Positions 29,475-37,458 of a DNA stretch of 55,366 nt are shown in pieces. The stretch spans positions 1 to 55,366 of the forward strand of contig CACAPQ010000014.1 in NCBI GenBank assembly GCA_902534325.1. The letters run 5' to 3'. The stretch comes from Paracoccaceae bacterium (GTDB lineage Bacteria; Pseudomonadota; Alphaproteobacteria; Rhodobacterales; Rhodobacteraceae). How positions within the stretch are numbered: position 1 is the stretch's first letter; each line of letters starts with the position of its first letter. Below the pieces are notes generated by a model. That model was not told the origin of the DNA and made no database searches. It saw only the letters and a program-made list of their open reading frames with translations. Both the position numbers and the translations under genes were made by a program.

Positions 29475-30653
29475 ATGGTCGATATTCCAAATGTTAAAGA
29501 TGCTGAGCCTATACCTGAAAAAGTTATGTCCGAGGTCGTAAAGCTTTTGAGTAACGGAGACCTTTTCAGATACAATTCGGAAGGTTCAGCCGCTGAAAAA
29601 TTGGAAGTTAATTTTTCAAAAATAATGGGCACGCAATATGCGCTAGCAGTATCTTCATGTTCAGCGGCACTATTCCTGGCGCTTAAATCTCTAAGTCTTC
29701 CCCAAAATGCACGGGTTCTTATGCCAGCTTTTACTTTTGCTGCAGTTCCTTCCTCAGTCGTACACGCTAACTTAACGCCAGTTCTTTGCGAATGCGGTGA
29801 GGATTACAGAATTGATTTCAAAGATTTCAAGAAAAAAATAAAAAGCGCAGATGCAGTTTTAATTAGTCATATGAGAGGGCATACCTCTGACATGGATGTT
29901 ATACTCTCCGAATGCAAACAAGCCAATATCCCCTTGATTGAAGATGCCGCTCACTCACTTGGCACAACTTGGTCCGGAAAAAATATTGGAACACTCGGGG
30001 ATATTGGATGCTTTTCGTTTCAATCCTATAAAATGCTTAACGCAGGTGAGGGTGGTATATTTATCACCGACGATCCAGAATTATTTGCTAAAGCTGTAAT
30101 AATGTCCGGAGCATATGAACATAATTGGATGAAGCACCAAGGTGACCAAGTCTACTTCAAAAAGTGGCAAAACAAGCTACCCCTTTATAACTTGCGAATG
30201 AATAATTTGTCAGCAGCTCTGATTAACGCACAACTTCCTGAATTAGGTAGCAGAGTACAAAAAGGACGGCTAAATCATGATTTTACCGCAGAGCGCTTAG
30301 ATAGGTCTCCCTGGATTTCTGTACCAGCAAAGTTGGAACCTGAACAGCGTGCTCCAGATTCTATTCAGTTTAATTTAGTTGATATGAATTCCACTGAGAT
30401 TGATTTGTTTGAAGAAATCACAAGTGGATCAGGGTTAAACGTTCAAATTTTTGGGCGAACAAAAAATAATGCACGCGCCTTTTGGAATTGGCAATTTCTG
30501 CCAGAAACTTTTGAATTACCAAAAACGCGAAAAATGCTTATGACAGCATGCGATGTTAGACTACCATCAAGGTTAAATCTGGATGAGTGTGAAGCTATCT
30601 CAGAAGTTATTTTGTCAGCTATAATGACAATTAAAAGTGGTGTGGCCGCCTAA
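29475..30653 (+). CDS. DegT/DnrJ/EryC1/StrS-family aminotransferase
   Basis: A 392-residue PLP enzyme of the sugar-aminotransferase family. The PLP lysine is Lys186 in SFQSYKMLNAGEGG, and Asp157 in EDAAHSLG binds the pyridine nitrogen. Members aminate keto-sugars for surface glycans or secondary metabolites. It stands before tpa but with 130 bases between and no other sugar gene beside it, so a part in taurine use is possible but unsupported. A 9-T/9-A inverted tract lies upstream at 29385-29405. Confidence 0.85.
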   Translation: MVDIPNVKDAEPIPEKVMSEVVKLLSNGDLFRYNSEGSAAEKLEVNFSKIMGTQYALAVSSCSAALFLALKSLSLPQNARVLMPAFTFAAVPSSVVHANLTPVLCECGEDYRIDFKDFKKKIKSADAVLISHMRGHTSDMDVILSECKQANIPLIEDAAHSLGTTWSGKNIGTLGDIGCFSFQSYKMLNAGEGGIFITDDPELFAKAVIMSGAYEHNWMKHQGDQVYFKKWQNKLPLYNLRMNNLSAALINAQLPELGSRVQKGRLNHDFTAERLDRSPWISVPAKLEPEQRAPDSIQFNLVDMNSTEIDLFEEITSGSGLNVQIFGRTKNNARAFWNWQFLPETFELPKTRKMLMTACDVRLPSRLNLDECEAISEVILSAIMTIKSGVAA

Positions 30654-30696
30654 AAACCAAGTTAATTTTAAAAAACATTTATTAAAATTATTTTTT

Positions 30697-30729
30697 TTGG
30701 ATATAAAGTAACATTTAAACTGGTACTAT
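30697..30729 (+). promoter_or_regulatory. Candidate TauR operator upstream of tpa
   Basis: Two imperfect direct repeats, TTGGATATAA at 30697 and CTGGTACTAT at 30720, start 23 bases apart. The same pair with the same spacing occurs before xsc (33789-33821). Reported TauR sites in Rhodobacter capsulatus are CTGGACYTAA direct repeats (from memory). The second repeat lies 68 bases before the tpa ATG. Confidence 0.6.
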
Positions 30730-30787
30730 TGATTCAAATCAAAATAAGGCTCAAGTTATTTAAGTTAAATTGTAAAGGATTTAAGTC

Positions 30788-32173
30788 ATGGACGGAGCGG
30801 CTCGCGATAATGATATTTCAAAAATAGTTGAAGCTGATCGTGCCCATATTTGGCACCACCTAATTCAACACAAGCCATTTGAGACAAATGAACCTCGCAT
30901 AATAGTAGAAGGTAAGGACATGCGAGTTTGGGACCAAAATGGCAAAGAGCATATAGACGGCGTTTCAGGTGGTGTATGGACGGTTAATGTTGGCTATGGC
31001 AGAGAGCGGATCGCAAATGCAGTACGTGATCAATTAGTAAAGCTAAACTACTTTGCGGGGGCTGCCGGGTCTGTTCCTGGCTCAATCTTTGCTGAAAAGC
31101 TTATTGAAAAAATGCCAGGCTTAAGCCGAGTTTATTACTGTAATTCTGGTTCGGAGGCGAATGAAAAAGCTTTCAAAATGATAAGACAGATTGCCCACAA
31201 ACGTTATGGAGGCAAAAAAAATAAAATACTATACCGAGATCGCGATTATCACGGGACAACTATTTCTACCCTTTCAGCTGGTGGGCAAGATGAAAGAAAT
31301 GCACAATATGGCCCATATACTCCAGGGTTTATCCGTGTACCGCATTGTCTAGAATACCGTGCACAATGGGATTTAAGCGGCGAAGAATACGGTCGTCGGG
31401 CGGCAGATGCAATCGAAGAAGTGATTTTGGCCGAAGGAGCTGATACTGTTGGAGGTCTGTGTCTTGAACCAGTGACAGCAGGCGGTGGGGTAATAACGCC
31501 ACCACCAGGTTATTGGGAACGTATTGCTGAAATCTGCCAAAAGTATGAAATTTTATTACACATTGATGAGGTCGTGTGTGGAGTTGGACGTACTGGAAAG
31601 TGGTTTGGATACCAAAACTTTGGGATAAAACCAGATATGGTAACAATGGCGAAAGGAGTAGCATCTGGCTACGCTGCAATAGCTTGTTTAGTCACTACGG
31701 AAACTGTTTTCGAAATGTTCAAAGATGATGCCAGCGACCCAATGAATTATTTTAGAGATATATCAACTTTTGGCGGATGCACAGCCGGCCCCGCAGCTGC
31801 TATCGAAAACATGAATATCATAGAAGAAGAAAAACTCCTTGAGAATACATTAGCAATGGGAGATAGATTAATGGCGAACTTGCGAAATTTAAGTGAAAAA
31901 CACGAAGTAATCGGTGATGTAAGAGGCGCTGGTCTATTTTGCGGTGCGGAGCTTGTCTCAAATCGTAGTGACAAAACACCAGCCGACGAAAAGATGGTGC
32001 AAGCCGTTGTGGCTGACTGCATGGCTCAGGGAGTTATAATTGGTGCAACCAATAGATCGTTACCAGGGTTAAATAATACTCTCTGCTTCAGTCCAGCTCT
32101 GATAGCGACGACCGATGATATAGACGCAATTACTGAGTCAGTTGATACAGCTTTAACAAAGGTGTTTGGATAA
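30788..32173 (+). CDS. tpa: Taurine--pyruvate aminotransferase
   Basis: Transfers the amino group of taurine to pyruvate, giving sulfoacetaldehyde and alanine. It is a class III aminotransferase of 461 residues: SGSEANEKAF in the small-domain region, the DEVVCGVGRTG motif with the PLP-binding Asp, and the PLP lysine near residue 289 in MVTMAKGVASGY. Assignment as Tpa rests on tauR, xsc and pta in the same cluster and strong overall similarity to roseobacter Tpa. AAAGGA precedes the ATG. Confidence 0.93.
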   Translation: MDGAARDNDISKIVEADRAHIWHHLIQHKPFETNEPRIIVEGKDMRVWDQNGKEHIDGVSGGVWTVNVGYGRERIANAVRDQLVKLNYFAGAAGSVPGSIFAEKLIEKMPGLSRVYYCNSGSEANEKAFKMIRQIAHKRYGGKKNKILYRDRDYHGTTISTLSAGGQDERNAQYGPYTPGFIRVPHCLEYRAQWDLSGEEYGRRAADAIEEVILAEGADTVGGLCLEPVTAGGGVITPPPGYWERIAEICQKYEILLHIDEVVCGVGRTGKWFGYQNFGIKPDMVTMAKGVASGYAAIACLVTTETVFEMFKDDASDPMNYFRDISTFGGCTAGPAAAIENMNIIEEEKLLENTLAMGDRLMANLRNLSEKHEVIGDVRGAGLFCGAELVSNRSDKTPADEKMVQAVVADCMAQGVIIGATNRSLPGLNNTLCFSPALIATTDDIDAITESVDTALTKVFG

Positions 32174-32311
32174 TTATTTTTGTGCTAGCCTTATTTTACT
32201 AAATTTAAATACAGCTAGATTAATTTATCGGCAATCTTGAGGTTAAATCTTGTTAATGTTGGATAGTTTAATTTTCTTAATCACAGCTTGATAGCGGTAT
32301 TTACAAATTTT

Positions 32312-33781
32312 ATGGCAATACCTGTAGAAAACTTTTTTCTGGACAATACCACCCAAGGTACACTCCAAACCAGAGTTCAGCAAATGATTGCTTCTGGAAT
32401 TTTGTCAGGTAGATTTGAAAGAGGGGAAAAACTTCCTTCAACCAGAAAGCTCGCAAATTACCTTGGCGTGAGTAGAATTACTGTTTCATTAGCCTTCACA
32501 GAACTCCAATCTAATGATTATATCACGTCCAAGGATCGTTCTGGATTTTATGTTTCAACAAATGCCCCTCCTCCACCATCATTTTCAAAAAATATTGGAC
32601 ACCAAGATAAAGTAGACTGGTCAAAAATGATCGGGCAGAAATTTAGTATAGAAAACTGGCCATCAAAGCCCAAAAACTGGGCATCATTTCCATACCCTTT
32701 CATCTATGGACAAACGGACCCAAGTCTTTTTGACCACTCTAACTGGCGGCAGTGTGCACTTATGGCGTTAGGTGCGAAGGATTTCAGTTCGTTGACTTCT
32801 GACTATTACGATCAAGACGATATTGAATTGATAGAATTTATCCTAAGGCACTCTCTACCAAGACGTGGCATTACCGCGAGCACAGAACAAGTCTTAGTAA
32901 CAATGGGAGCACAAAATGCTTTATGGCTTGCAGCCCAGGTCTTATTGAATCAACGAAGAACCGCAGCAATTGAAAACCCATCTTATCCACCCTTAAGAGA
33001 TATTCTAGAACAATCACGATGCCATGTTGCACCTGTAAATTTAGATGAGCACGGAATAATCCCAGATGAAATTCCAAAAGAAACATCAGTAATATTTACT
33101 ACGCCCAGTCATCAATGCCCAACCACAATTACAATGCCCTTAAATCGCAGACAGCAACTATTAGAAATTGCGAGCCAGCTAGATGCACTTGTTGTTGAAG
33201 ATGATTATGAATTTGAAATTTCATCAAAGAACTCTGCCTCACCAGCTTTGAAGTCTTTGGATAGTGAAGGAAGAGTGATTTACGTCGGATCTTTTTCGAA
33301 ATCGTTATTTCCTGGGCTCCGTTTGGGATACCTTGTAGGTTCTGCTCCATTTATAAGCGAAGCAAGAGCTCTTAGAGCCAGCGTGCTTCGTCATCCACCT
33401 GGGCATATACAAAGAACTGCAGCCCATTTTTTAAGGTTGGGCCACTACGATGCTTTGATAAACAGGATGGCAAAACAATATAGTATTCGAAGATCCATAA
33501 TGGCAAATGCAATAAAAAAACATCAATTAGAAATAGCCGGGAATACCTCTCCTGAAGGTGGCTCTTCTTTTTGGATGAAAACACCCAAAGAACTGGACAC
33601 GGATATGCTTTCCACCAATTTAATGACAAAGGGCGTTTTGATTGAACCAGGAAAAAATTTCTTTGCACCCCCTAAACAACCCGAAAATTATTATCGTTTA
33701 GCCTTTTCATCCATAAATGAAGAAAAAATCGATGCAGGAATAAAGCTCTTAGCGAGCGACATTAAAAAGTTGATGGTTTAG
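32312..33781 (+). CDS. tauR: TauR, GntR/MocR-family regulator of taurine genes
   Basis: A 489-residue MocR-type regulator. The N-terminal winged helix-turn-helix (about residues 25-85, with LPSTRKLANYLGVSRITV) is fused to an aminotransferase-like domain that keeps the PLP lysine (Lys330 in SFSKSLFPGLRLGY). TauR activates taurine genes in Rhodobacter capsulatus. I take the ATG at 32312; a TTG at 32288 would add eight residues. It lies between tpa and xsc, and both have the same candidate operator in front of them. Confidence 0.9.
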   Translation: MAIPVENFFLDNTTQGTLQTRVQQMIASGILSGRFERGEKLPSTRKLANYLGVSRITVSLAFTELQSNDYITSKDRSGFYVSTNAPPPPSFSKNIGHQDKVDWSKMIGQKFSIENWPSKPKNWASFPYPFIYGQTDPSLFDHSNWRQCALMALGAKDFSSLTSDYYDQDDIELIEFILRHSLPRRGITASTEQVLVTMGAQNALWLAAQVLLNQRRTAAIENPSYPPLRDILEQSRCHVAPVNLDEHGIIPDEIPKETSVIFTTPSHQCPTTITMPLNRRQQLLEIASQLDALVVEDDYEFEISSKNSASPALKSLDSEGRVIYVGSFSKSLFPGLRLGYLVGSAPFISEARALRASVLRHPPGHIQRTAAHFLRLGHYDALINRMAKQYSIRRSIMANAIKKHQLEIAGNTSPEGGSSFWMKTPKELDTDMLSTNLMTKGVLIEPGKNFFAPPKQPENYYRLAFSSINEEKIDAGIKLLASDIKKLMV

Positions 33782-33788
33782 GATAGAT

Positions 33789-33821
33789 CTGGACATAATT
33801 TGGTTGTTAAACTGGCTCTAA
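33789..33821 (+). promoter_or_regulatory. Candidate TauR operator upstream of xsc
   Basis: CTGGACATAA at 33789 and CTGGCTCTAA at 33812 are direct repeats starting 23 bases apart, matching the tpa pair in sequence and spacing. The first repeat differs from CTGGACYTAA at one position. A shared TTAAACTGGNNCTA core (33807-33820 and 30715-30728) links the two promoters. It lies 78 bases before the xsc ATG. Confidence 0.65.
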
Positions 33822-33898
33822 ACTTTTAAACAATACAAGTCTATATCAAATAGAATTGTAAAATTTAGCCAACTTAAATTACCTGCAGGAGAAGAATT

Positions 33899-35677
33899 AT
33901 GAAAATGACCACCGAAGAAGCATTTGTAAAAGTACTTCAAACACACGGCATAGAGCACTCGTTCGGGATAATAGGGTCAGCAATGATGCCCATATCGGAT
34001 TTATTTCCGAAAGCAGGAATTAAGTTTTGGGATTGTGCTCATGAGGGAAGTGCTGGGATGATGAGTGATGGCTACACACGGGCCACAGGCAAAATGTCTA
34101 TGATGATTGCACAAAATGGTCCAGGTATTACAAACTTTGTTACCGCTGTGAAAACAGCATACTGGAACCATTCACCACTTTTATTGGTAACTCCTCAAGC
34201 GGCTAACAAGACCATAGGGCAAGGTGGTTTCCAAGAAGTTGAGCAAATGAAACTATTTGAAGATATGGTTTGTTATCAGGAGGAGGTTCGAGACCCTTCG
34301 AGAGTGGCAGAGGTCTTAACGAGAGTAATAGCGCAGGCCAAGAGACAGTCAGCGCCTGCGCAACTTAATATCCCTCGAGACATGTGGACGAAAGTTGTAG
34401 ATATAGACATCCCCGAACCTATTGAGTTTGAGCACTCGAGTGGTGGTGGCAAATCAGTGTCCGATGCAGCAAGTTTATTAAGTGAAGCAAAAGCCCCGGT
34501 CATTTTAAACGGAGCTGGCGTAGTGTTATCAAAAGGTGGAATAAGTGCCTCCATGAATTTGGCTGAACGTTTGGATGCACCAGTTTGCGTTGGCTACCAA
34601 CACAACGACGCATTTCCAGGAAATCATCCTCTTTTTGCAGGTCCGCTGGGCTACAACGGTTCAAAAGCTGCTATGCAGTTAATCAAAAAAGCAGATGTGG
34701 TTTTGTGCTTGGGCACAAGGCTAAACCCATTTTCTACACTTCCAGGCTATGGTTTGGAATATTGGCCATCAGAAGCAAAAATAATTCAAGTCGACATAAA
34801 TCCTGATCGTATTGGTTTAACTAAAAAAGTCTCAATAGGAATAGTCGGCGATGCAGGCAAGGTGGCAACGGATATTTTATCTCAATTGTCTGAGACGGCT
34901 GGCGATTCAAATCGTGAAGCTCGGAAAGTTAATATTGCAGAAACAAAATCAAAATGGGCGCAGCAACTTTCTTCAATGGATCATGAAGACGATGATCCAG
35001 GAACAACATGGAATCAAAGGGCCAGAGCAGACAAGCCTGACTGGATGAGCCCTAGGATGGCTTGGAGAGCAATTCAAACAGCTCTCCCAAGAAATGCTAT
35101 TATTTCATCAGATATTGGTAACAACTGCGCTATAGGTAATGCCTATCCCAGTTTTGAAGAGGGCCGAAAATATTTGGCACCTGGGCTATTTGGACCTTGT
35201 GGTTATGGGCTTCCATCAGTTGTAGGTGCAAAAATAGGATGCCCCGATGTACCCGTTGTGGGGTTCTCTGGTGACGGAGCTTTCGGGATAGCCGTTAATG
35301 AACTTACGGCAATTGGTAGAGGAGACTGGCCTGCTGTTACGCAGATTGTTTTTCGTAATTACCAATGGGGAGCAGAAAAGCGCAATACAACTCTTTGGTA
35401 TCAAGACAACTTTGTTGGAACTGAGTTAAATTATGAAGTTTCTTATGCAGGAATCGCAGAAGCTTGTAACTTGAGGGGGGTCGTAGCAAAAACTATGGAT
35501 GATCTTACGGCTGCTCTTAATAAAGCGATCAAAGATCAAATGGAAAATGGAGTTACGACTCTTATTGAGGCAATGATTAACCAAGAGTTGGGTGAACCAT
35601 TCAGACGCGATGCGATGACAGCACCAGTGGCAGTGGCGGGAATAAATGCCAAGGATATGCGACCTCAACAAGTATAG
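33899..35677 (+). CDS. xsc: Sulfoacetaldehyde acetyltransferase
   Basis: ThDP-dependent enzyme that converts sulfoacetaldehyde and phosphate to acetyl phosphate and sulfite (EC 2.3.3.15). The 592-residue protein has the catalytic Glu49 (AHEGSAGMM) and the ThDP motif GDG...N beginning near residue 458 (VGFSGDGAFG). CAGGAGAAGAATT before the ATG is a strong ribosome-binding site. The short gap before pta fits coupling of its product to acetyl-CoA formation. Confidence 0.96.
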   Translation: MKMTTEEAFVKVLQTHGIEHSFGIIGSAMMPISDLFPKAGIKFWDCAHEGSAGMMSDGYTRATGKMSMMIAQNGPGITNFVTAVKTAYWNHSPLLLVTPQAANKTIGQGGFQEVEQMKLFEDMVCYQEEVRDPSRVAEVLTRVIAQAKRQSAPAQLNIPRDMWTKVVDIDIPEPIEFEHSSGGGKSVSDAASLLSEAKAPVILNGAGVVLSKGGISASMNLAERLDAPVCVGYQHNDAFPGNHPLFAGPLGYNGSKAAMQLIKKADVVLCLGTRLNPFSTLPGYGLEYWPSEAKIIQVDINPDRIGLTKKVSIGIVGDAGKVATDILSQLSETAGDSNREARKVNIAETKSKWAQQLSSMDHEDDDPGTTWNQRARADKPDWMSPRMAWRAIQTALPRNAIISSDIGNNCAIGNAYPSFEEGRKYLAPGLFGPCGYGLPSVVGAKIGCPDVPVVGFSGDGAFGIAVNELTAIGRGDWPAVTQIVFRNYQWGAEKRNTTLWYQDNFVGTELNYEVSYAGIAEACNLRGVVAKTMDDLTAALNKAIKDQMENGVTTLIEAMINQELGEPFRRDAMTAPVAVAGINAKDMRPQQV

Positions 35678-35685
35678 TTAAGACT

Positions 35686-36699
35686 ATGAGCTCTTCTAGG
35701 ATGAAACATAAGCTACCTTTAGAAATCTTAGAAGAGCTAGCTACAAATCAAAAACCGACAATAGTTATGAGCGAAGGCAGCGAGCCCCGAATAATTATTG
35801 GGGCAGCTGCAGCTTTCGATACAGGAATGTGCCACATTGTTCTGCTTGGTAATGAAATAATTATCAAAACAGAATGTAAAAAATTGGGTATGGAATTACC
35901 TTCTGGTGTAAAGATCATTGATCCGGAAAAATCAGACCTGCTTGTTGAATTTGAAAAAGAGTATTTAAATCTCCGCAAGAAAAAAGGAATTTCAGTTAAG
36001 GAAGCACAACGTAAAATTAAAGAACCCTTAAATTTTGCAGCTTTGATGGTCAGACTAGGACATGCTGCCGGCACGGTTGGCGGTGCAGTACAAACTACTT
36101 CAAATGTTGTTCGCGCTGCAATACAGATTATTGGAAAGTCTGATGATGCAAAGATTATTTCTAGCTGTTTTTTAATGTACCCTAAAAGTAATTACCCGAT
36201 GGTTTATTCTGATTGTGGACTAGTCATAGATCCCACGGAAGATGAACTTGCTTCAATAGCCATTATGGCCGCGGATTCATGTAAAAATCTACTGCAAGCA
36301 GAACCGCGATTGGCTATGTTATCTTTTTCAACAAAGGGTAGCGCAAGTCATTCAAAAGTTTCTAAAGTGGTAGCAGCAACAAAAATCGTAAAAAGAAAAA
36401 ATCCTGAGATTCAAATTGACGGCGAATTGCAGTTCGATACAGCCATTTCTCCTGAAATTGCTAAATCAAAAGCTGACGGCTCCCCAACAGCAGGCAAGGC
36501 AAATGTAATGATATTTCCAAACCTTGATGCTGGGAATATTGGGTATAAAATTACACAAAGGCTAGCAGGCGCAGAAGCCATTGGGCCAATTCTACAGGGT
36601 TTGGCCAAACCAGCAAATGATCTATCAAGAGGATGTAGTAGCGCTGACGTCACTCAAATGATAGCTGTAACGATATTACAGGCTAATCACTCACAGTAA
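35686..36699 (+). CDS. pta: Phosphate acetyltransferase
   Basis: Makes acetyl-CoA from the acetyl phosphate released by Xsc (EC 2.3.1.8). The 337-residue protein is the short PTA_PTB-domain form, with the LMVRLGHAAGTVGGAVQTTSNVVRAAIQ region and the C-terminal PNLDAGNIGYKITQRLAGAEAIGPILQG substrate-binding region. It starts 8 bases after the xsc stop, and its stop overlaps the next ATG by one base (TAATG). Confidence 0.93.
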   Translation: MSSSRMKHKLPLEILEELATNQKPTIVMSEGSEPRIIIGAAAAFDTGMCHIVLLGNEIIIKTECKKLGMELPSGVKIIDPEKSDLLVEFEKEYLNLRKKKGISVKEAQRKIKEPLNFAALMVRLGHAAGTVGGAVQTTSNVVRAAIQIIGKSDDAKIISSCFLMYPKSNYPMVYSDCGLVIDPTEDELASIAIMAADSCKNLLQAEPRLAMLSFSTKGSASHSKVSKVVAATKIVKRKNPEIQIDGELQFDTAISPEIAKSKADGSPTAGKANVMIFPNLDAGNIGYKITQRLAGAEAIGPILQGLAKPANDLSRGCSSADVTQMIAVTILQANHSQ

Positions 36700-37448
36700 T
36701 GTTTGGGACATTAGCTTTAGATAACTCTGATTTAATAGTCTTAATTTTAATTTGCTTTTTTGCTGGGCTAATAAGAGGATTTTCAGGTTTTGGTTTGTCA
36801 GCCTTTGTGATGTCCTTGGCACTGACAATAATTCCACCTATTGAATTAATTCCAGTATGTTGGTGGATGGAATTTTTTGCTAGTGTTTTTATGATCAAAA
36901 ACGGTTGGAAAGACTCTGACAAAAAAATATCCATAATCCTCTGGCTTGGGGCGATTTTTGGATTGCCAATAGGTATTTTCTTAACAACAATTCTAGATTT
37001 CCAAACGAGTAAAATTATTGCTTTAGTTTTGATATTGATTTTAGCATTAATTTTATTAAAAAATTTTAAAATTCAATTTTTATCAACAACAGCAGGCACA
37101 GGCTTTTCGGGTGTTTGTGCGGGCGTTGCAACAGGTTTGGCAAGTATTGGTGGGATGATCGTCGCCACCTATGTCTTGGCCAGCCAAAATTCTGCAAGAC
37201 GAATGAGAGCGTCACTAGTTCTGTATATATTGCTAAATTCTATCACAACTTTTATTTTCCTAATCATATTCGACGTAATGGATCAAAAGGCATTTATGCG
37301 AGGTGTTTTATTAGCATTTCCCTCGTCTATTGGGGTTGTACTAGGATCAATTTTGTTTATGCAGAAGCTAGAGAAATATTATCGCCCCTTTTCACTGGGA
37401 TTGCTGATATCGTTTTCTTTAGTCGGATTAATCCGATTTATAGGGTGA
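36699..37448 (+). CDS. TauE/SafE-family (TSUP) anion exporter
   Basis: A 249-residue membrane protein with about eight helices, of the TSUP/DUF81 family. The GLIRGFSGFGLSAFVMSLAL segment (about residues 23-42) is the typical first repeat, and GFSGVCAGVATGLASIGGMIVATY the second. Members export sulfite, sulfoacetate or related anions. Its place between pta and the sulfite dehydrogenase genes suggests export of sulfite or sulfate. Translationally coupled to pta by a one-base overlap. Confidence 0.85.
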   Translation: MFGTLALDNSDLIVLILICFFAGLIRGFSGFGLSAFVMSLALTIIPPIELIPVCWWMEFFASVFMIKNGWKDSDKKISIILWLGAIFGLPIGIFLTTILDFQTSKIIALVLILILALILLKNFKIQFLSTTAGTGFSGVCAGVATGLASIGGMIVATYVLASQNSARRMRASLVLYILLNSITTFIFLIIFDVMDQKAFMRGVLLAFPSSIGVVLGSILFMQKLEKYYRPFSLGLLISFSLVGLIRFIG

Positions 37449-37458
37449 GTAAATAACA

